Origin: an archaeon
Lineage (GTDB): Archaea > Thermoproteota > Nitrososphaeria > Nitrososphaerales > Gagatemarchaeaceae
DNA: 64,000 nucleotides
Assembly (NCBI GenBank): GCA_016432545.1
Contig: CP066694.1
Coordinates: 744,001 to 808,000 of the forward strand
Reading direction: 5' to 3'
The notes beneath the pieces were generated by a model. That model searched no databases, was not told the DNA's origin, and saw only the letters and a list, made by a program, of their open reading frames with translations. The stretch's first letter is position 1. Each line of letters opens with the position of its first letter. Shown here in pieces: positions 40,748 to 49,053 of the stretch. The translations under genes and the position numbers were made by a program.

Positions 40748-41773
40748 TAGGACGTTGGCGTAGGTGTTTGCTCCTATGACAGTGACCAGGTACTGCTGCC
40801 CGGTCACGATCCCGGTGACTTGGACGCTGCCGGCGCCGAAGTTCAACGAGATGGCCCCGTTGTAGTTCAGGGTCACCATCGAGCCGGAGGTGACGTTGGC
40901 CCCTGCGTTGAGCAGGGCCGTTGATTGGATGGAGGTGGTGGACTGGACTGAGCCCGAACCGTTCACGGTGAAGACCGCGGAGCCGGTGATCGAGCTGGGG
41001 AGCGTGGTGCTGGTGTATGTGGCTGCGGATACGGGGGTCACGATGACCTCCTGGATCTGGGCCTTGGCGTTTCCGGAGTTCTGGACGGTGAGGACCATGG
41101 AGTTGCTCCTCAAGGTCCCGAAGACGGAGACGCTTGTGCTCGTCGATGCCTGGAAGTCAGACCACCAGGCCTGCCCCGAGAGGCTGGCCGTTGATCCGAG
41201 CTGGATGGAGATGGAGACGAGTGCGCTGGATGGAATCCCTGTCGCCACCGCTGAGGCGGCGAAGATGAACTGGGGGCTGGTAGAGGTGCCTGCGTTGACT
41301 ATGAAGGTGCGCAGGTCGACCACTGCCGCTGCCCTCGAGGAGTCCGCGACCACGACCCTGCTCTGTGAGTGGGCCGTGACCGTGGTGGAGGAGACTGTGG
41401 CTATGTACTCGTGGCCCTGGAAGACGACCTTGGCCGAGTCGACGCGTAGGCGGAAGGCGTCATACGAGGCCGCTCTTACCTGAGAGACGGCGATCGTCTG
41501 CGCCGAGCCGCTGGCGCCGACAAGACGCATAGTCCCCGAGCCGGAGACTTGGGTCCAGCCGCTGGCCATGTCCGAGCCCGCTGTGTGTGCCATGACTGAG
41601 CTGTAGTGGATGGAGGCGTCCGTGACGCCGTAGGCGGTGATCGGGGGGTCAGTGCCCATCAGGGCGAGCTGCCCCGAGCCGCCGGGACTTTGGCTTAGGA
41701 GGACCGCTGCCGCCCCGATCGCGACGACCAGGACTGCGGCGATCGCTACTGCCGCGACGTATGTTTTCTTCAT
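40733..41773 (-). CDS. Membrane-anchored extracellular protein with DUF4382-like domain
   Basis: A 346-residue protein with an N-terminal transmembrane helix or signal (about residues 5-27). Residues 35-185 resemble DUF4382: LALMGTDPPITAYGVTDASIHYSSV at the start, VRAASYDAFRLRVDSAKVVF in the middle and a late FIFAASAV strand. The rest is Ser/Thr-rich beta sandwich. DUF4382 proteins are secreted and of unknown role. The promoter and operator match those of the Ala-rich protein gene downstream. Confidence 0.7.
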   Translation of the reverse strand: MKKTYVAAVAIAAVLVVAIGAAAVLLSQSPGGSGQLALMGTDPPITAYGVTDASIHYSSVMAHTAGSDMASGWTQVSGSGTMRLVGASGSAQTIAVSQVRAASYDAFRLRVDSAKVVFQGHEYIATVSSTTVTAHSQSRVVVADSSRAAAVVDLRTFIVNAGTSTSPQFIFAASAVATGIPSSALVSISIQLGSTASLSGQAWWSDFQASTSTSVSVFGTLRSNSMVLTVQNSGNAKAQIQEVIVTPVSAATYTSTTLPSSITGSAVFTVNGSGSVQSTTSIQSTALLNAGANVTSGSMVTLNYNGAISLNFGAGSVQVTGIVTGQQYLVTVIGANTYANVLVVAS

Positions 41774-41797
41774 AGGGGCACGTTGGCGGCCGGGGGT

Positions 41798-41826
41798 GAT
41801 TAGGAACCCCGAGGAACATGCGTTCC
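41798..41826 (-). promoter_or_regulatory. Promoter with palindromic operator, copy B
   Basis: On the minus strand: GGAACGCATGTTCC (41813-41826), GGGTTCC (41803-41809), TAATCA as TATA (41797-41802), then ATG 41773 exactly 23 nt later. The layout and most bases match copy A at 40443-40472. Confidence 0.7.
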
Positions 41827-41899
41827 CGAAGGGGGTGGAACGGTGTTCTGCGAATCCGGGCCTGTTCAGCGACTTTGAGAGCGTCGAGGCCTCTCGGGC

Positions 41900-42187
41900 T
41901 TAGAGATGGGCTCCGTAGAGGTAGAAGAGACCGATCCAGGCCAGGGCGGCGAGTGCCACAGGCGGCCAGAAGGAGGCCTTGGAGGTCTTGTGGTGGAAGG
42001 CTATGGCCCCGGCGAGGACTCCGAGGAACCCGCCCGCAAATGCTAGGACCCAGATCGAGCGCTCGCTGGTGCGCCTGCGAGCCCCGCGAGCGAGGGCCTT
42101 GTCGAGGCCCATAGAGGCGAAGGCAACTATGTTCAGCGCCGTGAGCCAGAAACTCAACGGCGACAGGGCCAGAATCAAGAGGGACAT
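41900..42187 (-). CDS. DUF1294 membrane protein
   Basis: A 95-residue protein with three hydrophobic helices and the DUF1294 signature: ASMGLDKALARGARRRTSERSIWVLAFAGGFLGVLAG followed by HHKTSKASFW. DUF1294 proteins are small membrane proteins of unknown function found in bacteria and archaea. The frame extends to 42277, but ATG 42187 gives the family's normal N-terminus. Confidence 0.8.
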   Translation of the reverse strand: MSLLILALSPLSFWLTALNIVAFASMGLDKALARGARRRTSERSIWVLAFAGGFLGVLAGAIAFHHKTSKASFWPPVALAALAWIGLFYLYGAHL

Positions 42188-42326
42188 CCCATAAGGTGAG
42201 GTGAACTGGATTTGAAGGCTGCCGATGCGGGCGCAGTCCAGCGGCCGACGGACAGTTTCGGGGAACCCCAGTCTCATGGCGTCGCTAAGGGAATACGGCT
42301 AATCTAGTTCATTCCACATTTAGAGT

Positions 42327-43553
42327 TTGATGATCCAGGGCGAACTGGATGCAATCACAAGCCGATTCTGGGAGATGCGCCACGAGAGACGAGACGTCGA
42401 AGCCTACGAGCGGTACCTCGACATCTTCAGGCTTCATTCAGACGGTAAGAGCGACGCGCAAGTCGGAAGGATGTTGCACATGAACAATGTAGGCAAGTAC
42501 CTGAAGGGTCAGAAAAGGCCGTTCCTTGCGACCATGGCATCGTGGGCAGAGCGCCTCGGGCAGCCCCGTGAAGGATGGCAGTGGCTACCTTTGAGTCTAA
42601 GGCCGAGAGGGACGCCTGGAGACGAATGGATTCAAGTACCCACAGAGGTTCGGTATTTCCGAGACATATCCAATGTATTGAATCAGCTCCGGCCGAAGGA
42701 TGTCTCCCCAGAAGAATTGTCCGACTTTGGATTCTCAAGTAGGTCCGGAATGGAAAACGAGAAGGCCCTCCTGTTTGGTTTCTTTCTGGGAGCGACCATT
42801 GGAGACGCAGGGAAGCACACAAAGGGCGAGAGCCACTTCGAGAGCAAATCCATTTCGTTGATGCTATCCATGGCGAAACCTAACAGTCTCAGGTTCGGCG
42901 AGTTTGCAACTCTCTCCGTCAGAGCCTCGCTGGGCCTTGCTATGCATCGTATCGCCGATTCGCCCATGAGTACCGGTAGATACTCGAAGGCGGCGTGCTT
43001 TCAATGGCTTACCCCTTCCTCACCTCTTCTTGCCTGGGTCTTTCATGTCTGTCTGGGGTTGAAAAAGGGCGAGCTTACCACGTATGATGCCCTCAGAATG
43101 CCGTGGCTACTGAACTCCCCTGCAAGGTTCAAAGTCGCAGTCCTCCAAGGGGTCTGCGAGTCTGACGGTTGGGTCGACGCAGCGGCAGATACGGCCTGCT
43201 TCGTGAGTTCTCCGAACACCACGTTGTTTTCCAGATTGTTGGAGAGGTTGAACACTCCTTACCGTGTAGACCGCCAGAAGTTGGTCGAAGTAACTCGGAT
43301 TCCAACAAGCTATGCCGCAGGACTATGTCTCTTCAACTCCAGAATTCGTAGTGTGTACTATCGACAATTGAGTTGCATGAGCAAGGCAACACGACTTCCC
43401 GAAAGAGTGAGACTGCGCTCCGAAGTTGTCGGTTGGATCCAAGAACTGGCGGCACATAACGGAAGGATTAGCGAGATTTGCCTAGCCCTTGCAACAAAGT
43501 ATCACATCAAGGTCGCTGGGAACACGGTGAGGAGGTACACCCAGTTCCTGTGA
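42327..43553 (+). CDS. Freestanding LAGLIDADG-type homing-endonuclease-like protein
   Basis: A 408-residue protein. The N-terminal part (about 1-90) includes a helix-turn-helix-like stretch (SDGKSDAQVGRMLHMNNVGKYLKG). Two LAGLIDADG-like helices follow: LFGFFLGATIGDAG (about 148-161) and LQGVCESDGWVD (about 273-284), the spacing expected for a monomeric two-motif enzyme. A C-terminal HTH-like segment (ISEICLALATKYHIKVAGNTVRRYTQF) may bind DNA. The reading frame looks less GC-rich than its neighbours, with many codons ending in A/T, which suggests transfer. It is not inside another gene, so it may be domesticated or an orphan invader. Confidence 0.7.
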   Translation: MMIQGELDAITSRFWEMRHERRDVEAYERYLDIFRLHSDGKSDAQVGRMLHMNNVGKYLKGQKRPFLATMASWAERLGQPREGWQWLPLSLRPRGTPGDEWIQVPTEVRYFRDISNVLNQLRPKDVSPEELSDFGFSSRSGMENEKALLFGFFLGATIGDAGKHTKGESHFESKSISLMLSMAKPNSLRFGEFATLSVRASLGLAMHRIADSPMSTGRYSKAACFQWLTPSSPLLAWVFHVCLGLKKGELTTYDALRMPWLLNSPARFKVAVLQGVCESDGWVDAAADTACFVSSPNTTLFSRLLERLNTPYRVDRQKLVEVTRIPTSYAAGLCLFNSRIRSVYYRQLSCMSKATRLPERVRLRSEVVGWIQELAAHNGRISEICLALATKYHIKVAGNTVRRYTQFL

Positions 43554-43655
43554 ATGCGAAGTTTCACTCACGAGACGAGGCCGACTCCTGCAACGGTCCG
43601 GACTATGGGGAAGCGCTGAATTGTGCCCGCGCTAGGAGGGATTGTTCTTAGAGTC

Positions 43656-45329
43656 CTACGTTCCAGTTATTGGCTGAATCGGGAGAGGTTCTCCGTGTTC
43701 GCCGGCAGCGCAGCCACAGCCCTGAACGTGGCCACCTCGGCGTAGAGTCCCTCTGTAAAGGCCATCTTCCAGCTTCCTTCCGGTCTTCGCCTCCCACGCT
43801 TCGATGGGCATGCCGTACTTCTGCTGAATCCGGTCGCGGTACCATTCTGGGATAACATTAAAACTGCAAAATGGAATTATCCTCAGGTCGGGCGTCAGGT
43901 AGTGGATGTCGCAGCGCTGGAGCCTCTCCTCGTCCTGGTTGTACTTGTCCTGGAAGTGCATCATTCCTAGGAACATGCTCTTCAGGTGGAACTGCCCGAT
44001 GGCCGTGTAGTCGTGCTTGATGAGCGCGTCCGTGAGGAGCTTGGCGAAGCTGAGCGACTTTGGCTGCTTCTCCTTGTTGACGAACGAGGACAGCCTGGTC
44101 AGCACCTTCGCTGCCACGAGGTAGCGGTTCGTCCCCGAGTAGATCTCCTCCGACTTTTCGTCCAGGTATTCGATCATCCCGGGGATGTCCACGAACTCTG
44201 GCAGCGGGACGAGGCGTTTCTTGTCCGGGTCGTTGAACACGTACGTCCCGGCGCCGCATGCGAAGTGGATCGAAAGCTCGTACTGCTCCTTCTTGGTGAA
44301 GGCCTCGATGAAGCCGGTCACTGGCGAGCACGACGGGACCGGGAACCATCCGTCCTTTGAGATCTCGCCGTTGGTCTGCTCTTCGATCCTCTCGATGCAG
44401 TCTGGAATCGTGATTCTGTACTTTGCTCTCTCGGTCTTGGTGAGTCTTCCTGTCAGCGAGACGGGCTGGAAGTTGACTGCGTGCACCGTTTCGATGTTCT
44501 TCTGGCCGAAGCGGATGATGTCGCCCAGCTCGTGGTCGTTGATCGACTTGATTACGGTCGGGACCAGGACTACGCCGACGCCCACCCTGCGGCAGGCCTC
44601 GATGGCGTATGGCGCCTCCCAGTGGTTCTTCGGGTTGGTCTTCGGGGTCGTGCCGTCGAAGCTCATGTAGAGGTTCGAGACGCCGGCGTCCTTGAGCCTC
44701 TTCGCGAGTCCGGGGTTGAGCGCCAGGTTGATTCCGTTGGTGTTAAGCTGGATGTGGTCGACTCCCTCCTCCTTCAGGATCTTGATTATGGTCGGCAGGT
44801 CTTCGCGGATAGTCGGCTCGCCTCCGGTGATTTGGACGGAGTTGCCTGCAACGGGTCGTTCGGACTTTAGCGAGCGGCCCATCTCGCGGATCTGGTCAAG
44901 GGTCGGCTCGTACACGTAGGCGCCTTCGAGCCCCTTCTTGACGTAGAAGAAGCAGTACCAGCAGGTCAGGTCGCAGCGGTTGGTGACGATTATGTTGGAG
45001 AGCCCCGTATGCGAGAGGTGGTTGGAGCAGAGGCCGCAGTTCGCAGGGCAGGAGCAGACGTCCAGCGGCACGTTGGCCGCGTGGGTCCCCTTCCCGTCCT
45101 TCCAGTATCTTGAGAACTTGCTGTACATCTCGTAGGAGCCGAAGTAGAGCTCCTCGGTCTCGCCGTGCTGCGGGCAGGTCTTGGTCATCCAGACCTTGTT
45201 GTCCCGCTCGAAGACTATCGCCGGCAGGATTCTGTTGCAGTCTGGACAGATCGACTGCGTCTGTCGGATGAAGTTCCCCTTGGAAGCCTGTTTCTTGATT
45301 TCTAGACTAACGTCTGCGATTTGAGCCAT
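43656..45329 (-). CDS. tes: Tetraether lipid synthase (radical SAM, Tes/GDGT-MAS)
   Basis: A 557-residue radical SAM enzyme. The cluster motif CDLTCWYC is at residues 119-126, preceded by an N-terminal Cys-rich region (CPDC at 28-31, Cys52, CSCPANCGLC at 92-101) and followed by ITGGEPTIREDL and QLNTNG. The C-terminal part has further Cys motifs (PFCSFN, GCGC). This is the arrangement of tetraether synthase, which joins two archaeol-type lipids tail to tail into glycerol dialkyl glycerol tetraethers. It diverges from a TrmB-family regulator gene over 75 bases. Confidence 0.85.
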   Translation of the reverse strand: MAQIADVSLEIKKQASKGNFIRQTQSICPDCNRILPAIVFERDNKVWMTKTCPQHGETEELYFGSYEMYSKFSRYWKDGKGTHAANVPLDVCSCPANCGLCSNHLSHTGLSNIIVTNRCDLTCWYCFFYVKKGLEGAYVYEPTLDQIREMGRSLKSERPVAGNSVQITGGEPTIREDLPTIIKILKEEGVDHIQLNTNGINLALNPGLAKRLKDAGVSNLYMSFDGTTPKTNPKNHWEAPYAIEACRRVGVGVVLVPTVIKSINDHELGDIIRFGQKNIETVHAVNFQPVSLTGRLTKTERAKYRITIPDCIERIEEQTNGEISKDGWFPVPSCSPVTGFIEAFTKKEQYELSIHFACGAGTYVFNDPDKKRLVPLPEFVDIPGMIEYLDEKSEEIYSGTNRYLVAAKVLTRLSSFVNKEKQPKSLSFAKLLTDALIKHDYTAIGQFHLKSMFLGMMHFQDKYNQDEERLQRCDIHYLTPDLRIIPFCSFNVIPEWYRDRIQQKYGMPIEAWEAKTGRKLEDGLYRGTLRRGGHVQGCGCAAGEHGEPLPIQPITGT

Positions 45330-45362
45330 TACCTAACGCTTGTCAGGTGCCTGTTCGAGATA

Positions 45363-45371
45363 AGCATATAA
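45363..45371. promoter_or_regulatory. TATA element between tes and the TrmB regulator gene
   Basis: AGCATATAA is close to palindromic (GCATATAAGC versus GCTTATATGC). It lies about 38 nt from both ATG codons (45329 minus, 45405 plus), so it could serve both directions. Confidence 0.45.
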
Positions 45372-45404
45372 GCATTTTAACTTTACCGAGGGGGAGAGGT
45401 AAAG

Positions 45405-46199
45405 ATGGCCGAAAAGAGCGGCGCGACCGGAAGGCAGTCGTTGAGCGAGCGGGCCGGGGCCGCCTTAGAGGACCTTGGTCTGACTGGGAGCGAAGTCAAG
45501 GCCTACGTGGCCCTCCTTAGAGGCGGAACGATGACCGCGAGCGACGTCAGCAGGGAGGCGAGGATACCCTACTCAAAGGTCTACGAGGCTCTGGAGGCGC
45601 TACACAAGAAGGGGTGGGTCGAGGAGCAGAAGAGCAGGCCGATCTTCTACACTGCGAAGCCGCCGGACACCGCGCTGGAGGAGCTCAGGTCAAGGCAGGA
45701 GACGGAGAGGAGCGAGAAGGAGAGGCTTGCGCTGGACGAACTGATGGGAGTCTACGTGAGCAGGGGCGAGCAGGAGAAGCCGGACATCTGGATCATGAGG
45801 GGGACCAACGAGATACTTTCGAGGGTCAAGAACCTGCTATTGAACTGCAGGACAGAGCTACTGATCGCCCTGCCGCCTTCGCTGCTGCCCTTCACCGAGA
45901 GGATCGAGCCCCTCCTGGCCGCGCTCAAGGAGAAGGGGGTGAGGTGCATGGTGCTCACCTCCCCGGAGCTTCCGAAGGAGGCCGGTGAGCAGCTAGGTAG
46001 GTACTCGGAGATCAGGGTGAGGAAGACGATGTATGGGGGAGGCCTCATCTCGGACTCGAGGGAGGTGGTCCTCCTTCTGGGAGGAGGGGAGCAGGGGGGC
46101 CTTCCGCTCGCCATCTGGGCGTCGCACCACGGGCTGGCCAGCTTCGCGAAGGACTACTTCGAGTTCCTGTGGAATTCGCAGGGGACCTCCAGGGTATGA
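45405..46199 (+). CDS. TrmB-family transcriptional regulator
   Basis: A 264-residue protein with an N-terminal TrmB winged helix (LEDLGLTGSEVKAYVALLRGGTMTASDVSREARIPYSKVYEALEALHKKGWV, about residues 20-72), a charged coiled coil (about 85-115) and a C-terminal phospholipase-D-like sensor domain (about 120-258) as in many archaeal TrmB proteins. It is divergent from tes and is a candidate regulator of membrane lipid composition; that is inference from position. Its stop overlaps the next gene by 4 bases (ATGA). Confidence 0.8.
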   Translation: MAEKSGATGRQSLSERAGAALEDLGLTGSEVKAYVALLRGGTMTASDVSREARIPYSKVYEALEALHKKGWVEEQKSRPIFYTAKPPDTALEELRSRQETERSEKERLALDELMGVYVSRGEQEKPDIWIMRGTNEILSRVKNLLLNCRTELLIALPPSLLPFTERIEPLLAALKEKGVRCMVLTSPELPKEAGEQLGRYSEIRVRKTMYGGGLISDSREVVLLLGGGEQGGLPLAIWASHHGLASFAKDYFEFLWNSQGTSRV

Positions 46200-46564
46200 G
46201 AAAGCTTCCTCCGTCCGAACAAGAGATGAGGCTGATCGAGATGCTCGTATCGGAGGCAGGGCTTACCCCAGAGGAAGGGACGTTGTACCTTCGTCTGCTG
46301 CAGGAGGGCTCGGCCAGGCCGGGGTCTCATCCAGGACTCGCGGCGCTGCAAAGGAGGGGAATGGCGATCCTTTCGGGAGACGACACGAGAATCATCCCTG
46401 TCCACCCGCGGCTCGGGATTGCCAACTACTACAGGACTTGGAGGGAGAAGACGGTCAGGGAGATCAACGAGAGGAGGATTAGGACCGACAAGCTGATCCT
46501 AGAGCTGATACCTGTCTACGAGGCCACAATAGAGAAAAGGATGAGCAAGGAGGCGGGCCGATAG
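46196..46564 (+). CDS. TrmB-like small protein
   Basis: A 122-residue protein starting at ATG 46196, overlapping the TrmB stop. The N-terminal half (QEMRLIEMLVSEAGLTPEEGTLYLRLLQEGS) echoes the TrmB winged helix, but the recognition helix is not convincing. The C-terminal half is a charged helix. It may have arisen from the neighbouring regulator or act with it. Function unknown. Confidence 0.55.
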   Translation: MRKLPPSEQEMRLIEMLVSEAGLTPEEGTLYLRLLQEGSARPGSHPGLAALQRRGMAILSGDDTRIIPVHPRLGIANYYRTWREKTVREINERRIRTDKLILELIPVYEATIEKRMSKEAGR

Positions 46565-46565
46565 A

Positions 46566-46988
46566 TTGGCGGACTGCGAGCACGAAATAGTCTTCAACGC
46601 GATGGTCAACGTCAACCGCGACAACTACCTCCAGGGAGTGGTGGACGTCTGGCGATGCAGGAAGTGCAAGAGGCTCTTCTGCGACGACAAGAGGTACGAC
46701 GAGCCCCTGAAGCCAAGCGTCGGGTTCGAGTCGATCCCTGACGAGGAGGAGTGGGGGATTCTGACCTGCACAACCCTGAAGGAGGTCTTCATGAATAGCA
46801 TGGGGGTCCGGCCCGGGAAGAAGCTGACGCACGCGTGCAGGAGCGGGGAGGTCCACGAGTTCATGGTGGGCTCGGACTTTTCACTTTCACCCGACATCGC
46901 CAACCCGATACATAGGGTCTATCTGGTCAAGGACAACCTGAACAGGAACATCGAGGCTGGCTACTACAAGTTGACGATGAAGAATTGA
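46566..46988 (+). CDS. Zinc-ribbon-containing hypothetical protein
   Basis: A 140-residue cytosolic protein with a likely zinc site: Cys4 and His6 near the N-terminus and CRKCKRLFC at about residues 31-39. The rest is mixed alpha/beta. TTG start one base after the preceding stop, and its own stop overlaps the next gene (TTGA), so it belongs to the four-gene unit starting at 45405. No family recognised. Confidence 0.55.
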   Translation: MADCEHEIVFNAMVNVNRDNYLQGVVDVWRCRKCKRLFCDDKRYDEPLKPSVGFESIPDEEEWGILTCTTLKEVFMNSMGVRPGKKLTHACRSGEVHEFMVGSDFSLSPDIANPIHRVYLVKDNLNRNIEAGYYKLTMKN

Positions 46989-47392
46989 GACTTGGCACAC
47001 TGGCGGCAGTGTCTGGTGTCCTGGCGGGAGTCTGGGCGATGGGCGGAGAATTCGCTTTCAGTGCGTGGGCGTACGGCCCTTTCTGCACATCCGACGTGTG
47101 CTTTTCTGCTCCGGGATGGTTTTCGTTGGGTGTCGGCGTTGTCGGGGGGATCTTAGTCCTGTCTTCGCTCGCTGGCTTCTTCGGGCCGAGGAGGTCGTTC
47201 TATGTGGGGGCTGCATCGGGAGGTGCAATCGTGGTATTGCTGCTCGCTGTCTGGGGCGAAGTGGGGGTGGCGTTCTACTGGTCGTTGCTCATTCTGGCAC
47301 TGGTCGCCGGGACGCTCTCAGTTCTGGCCGCGAGGTCCAGGACAGCGCTCTCGGAGCAGTCCAACCCGATGAACCTGCCCGTCTTCGGCTAG
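46985..47392 (+). CDS. Four-helix membrane protein
   Basis: A 135-residue protein with four hydrophobic segments (about 5-28, 46-66, 71-90, 95-112) and two cysteines in the first loop (FCTSDVC). TTG start overlapping the previous gene. It is the last gene of the TrmB operon; the convergent DUF309 gene overlaps its stop by 4 bases. Confidence 0.55.
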   Translation: MRLGTLAAVSGVLAGVWAMGGEFAFSAWAYGPFCTSDVCFSAPGWFSLGVGVVGGILVLSSLAGFFGPRRSFYVGAASGGAIVVLLLAVWGEVGVAFYWSLLILALVAGTLSVLAARSRTALSEQSNPMNLPVFG

Positions 47393-47946
47393 ACTGCAAA
47401 GACGGCGAATCGCCCGCTTCTGATGATTTCGGCGACCTCTGACCTGAGGTTAGAGAGGTCAATTCCGTGGTAGAGCGGGTCCGGGTACTCCAGCTGGATC
47501 GCGGCTCTTCTCAGCACGCCTATCCCGACTTGGTCTTTGGACTTCTGGTGATGGACGAGCCCGGCACACACGAGGATCAGGCCCTGGAGAAGGTTCTTCT
47601 CGGGACCTTGTTTCACCCTCCACAGGCCTTCGAGAACCTCGTGGCACTCCCAGTACCTCTCAGAATTGAAGAGCTCTCGCGCATCTCTTAGCACCTCTTC
47701 GTCGGTCGCGTGCTTAGGAGCCTCGTTCAGGTCGTGGACGAACTCTACCTTTGCGAGCGGCTCGATCGCCGAGAGGAAGGTCTGGAAGTCACCCGAGGAA
47801 GGCGCGAAGACGTCGACCTCCGTCGCCCCATAGGATGATCGCTTCGGGTTGCGGACCTGCAGTCCGAGGGTAGTCGCGACAGACCGTGCCGCGGTCAGAG
47901 GGTCTTGGTTCTTCTCCCCAGGCGCGAATCGCACCAGATATCGCAT
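47389..47946 (-). CDS. DUF309-domain protein
   Basis: A 185-residue protein. An N-terminal ferredoxin-like domain (about 1-85, MRYLVRFAPG...) is followed by a DUF309 helical domain with its signature LFNSERYWECHEVLEGLWR and GPEKNLLQGLILVCAGLVHHQK. DUF309 proteins are small, possibly metal-binding, and of unknown role. The frame extends upstream to 48057, but ATG 47946 lies about 25-30 nt after TATA-like CCGATTAAAG (about 47992-48001), which supports this start. Confidence 0.75.
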   Translation of the reverse strand: MRYLVRFAPGEKNQDPLTAARSVATTLGLQVRNPKRSSYGATEVDVFAPSSGDFQTFLSAIEPLAKVEFVHDLNEAPKHATDEEVLRDARELFNSERYWECHEVLEGLWRVKQGPEKNLLQGLILVCAGLVHHQKSKDQVGIGVLRRAAIQLEYPDPLYHGIDLSNLRSEVAEIIRSGRFAVFAV

Positions 47947-48165
47947 GGTCAGGTCGAGGGAAGGGAGTTGAAATGCGTTCCCGAGCCAAGGCTTTAATCG
48001 GAAAGCCGCGAGGAACTTCGATGTGGGTAATGACCTGAATAACCCGTCTGACACCATATGGGGAAGATCTTGAGTAGGGAACTCACGCTCTTTGGGAAGC
48101 TCTTGAACTGAAAGCTGGGAATCAGTTTATAACGTGAAGGGGGCTCGAGGTGCTCGGGCCCTTCC

Positions 48166-48624
48166 TTGGTAGAAATAGACCTGACCTGTCATCTCGAAGG
48201 GTTCAGGAGGTTCCTGATCAGCAGCACCTGCAGGAGCTTCATTCCGGAGTCGTACTTGAGAGACGACGAGGTGTTTCCCGAGAAGGCGGGCGACCAGGGC
48301 TCCATCTACGTGGAAGCGGTGGACAAGGTCGACCTCAAGAAGATCCGCGACGTCACATTCGTGAACGCGAAGGACATACTGGGGATTATCTACACGTCCA
48401 AGAGCGGGAATACCAAGCTCAAGTGGAGGGAGCTCAGGGGGCGCACAGGGAGGCTGACGGGCGAGGCATCCAACAACTCCTTGGTCAACATGTCCATGGC
48501 GCGGATACTCTCGCCTCAGGATGTGGAGGCCATCATCTCCAGCCAGGAAGGGCAGGCCGAGGAACAGGCACCCGCCTCGGATTCAGAAGAACAGGTACAG
48601 GCCGACGTTCCCCAGGAACAGTAG
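48166..48624 (+). CDS. Hypothetical protein with acidic Gln-rich tail
   Basis: A 152-residue cytosolic protein with a mixed alpha/beta core (about 1-115) and a low-complexity acidic Glu/Gln tail (about 118-152). TTG start about 40 nt downstream of a TATA box (TTTATAAC at about 48126-48133). No motif recognised. Together with the next gene it looks like a lineage-specific pair. Confidence 0.55.
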   Translation: MVEIDLTCHLEGFRRFLISSTCRSFIPESYLRDDEVFPEKAGDQGSIYVEAVDKVDLKKIRDVTFVNAKDILGIIYTSKSGNTKLKWRELRGRTGRLTGEASNNSLVNMSMARILSPQDVEAIISSQEGQAEEQAPASDSEEQVQADVPQEQ

Positions 48625-48661
48625 TTTTCAAACAGAAAACGAAGCGCAAACTGCGGCGTTT

Positions 48662-48670
48662 AGTTTATAC
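48662..48670 (+). promoter_or_regulatory. TATA box for the gene at 48695
   Basis: TAGTTTATA-like element centred about 28 nt before ATG 48695, again a leaderless layout. Confidence 0.5.
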
Positions 48671-48694
48671 CCACCGTAGAGCGATTGGGTTCGA

Positions 48695-49030
48695 ATGGCA
48701 AAGGTCAAGGTCAACAGGATAAGCAGCGTCACTGACCCGCTCTCTGGCCTGCCGGCCAAGCAGATCGAGCTGGTGGAGGTCAGGGACTCGAGGAGGCCTG
48801 AGATGTTTCCGCCCAGCGACGAGGGCAGGCTCGTTCAGGGGATGGTCTCTCAGCTGCAGTCGATGGGCCTGATGCCGCAGATGAGAGAGTTCGGGTTCTC
48901 CAAGGTCGTAATGACCCTCACTGAGTCAGAGTACGACATGCTCGGAATCAGGCTGGATGTCAACGAAGTCTACGAACTCGACATCAGGAACGGAGCTCTA
49001 ACCTTGCAGAAACACACCGAAGGAACCTAG
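48695..49030 (+). CDS. Conserved small protein, possibly Arcadin-1-like
   Basis: A 111-residue protein starting KVKVNRISSVTDPLSGLPAKQIELVEVRD and ending in a beta-rich part (EYDMLGIRLDVNEVYELDI). The start resembles Arcadin-1-type proteins of crenarchaea (linked to the crenactin cytoskeleton cluster) as I remember them, but this is tentative. No cytoskeletal genes are adjacent. Peroxiredoxin follows 23 bases later. Confidence 0.5.
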   Translation: MAKVKVNRISSVTDPLSGLPAKQIELVEVRDSRRPEMFPPSDEGRLVQGMVSQLQSMGLMPQMREFGFSKVVMTLTESEYDMLGIRLDVNEVYELDIRNGALTLQKHTEGT

Positions 49031-49053
49031 GCCGAAGGGAGAGCAGAGCCCAC

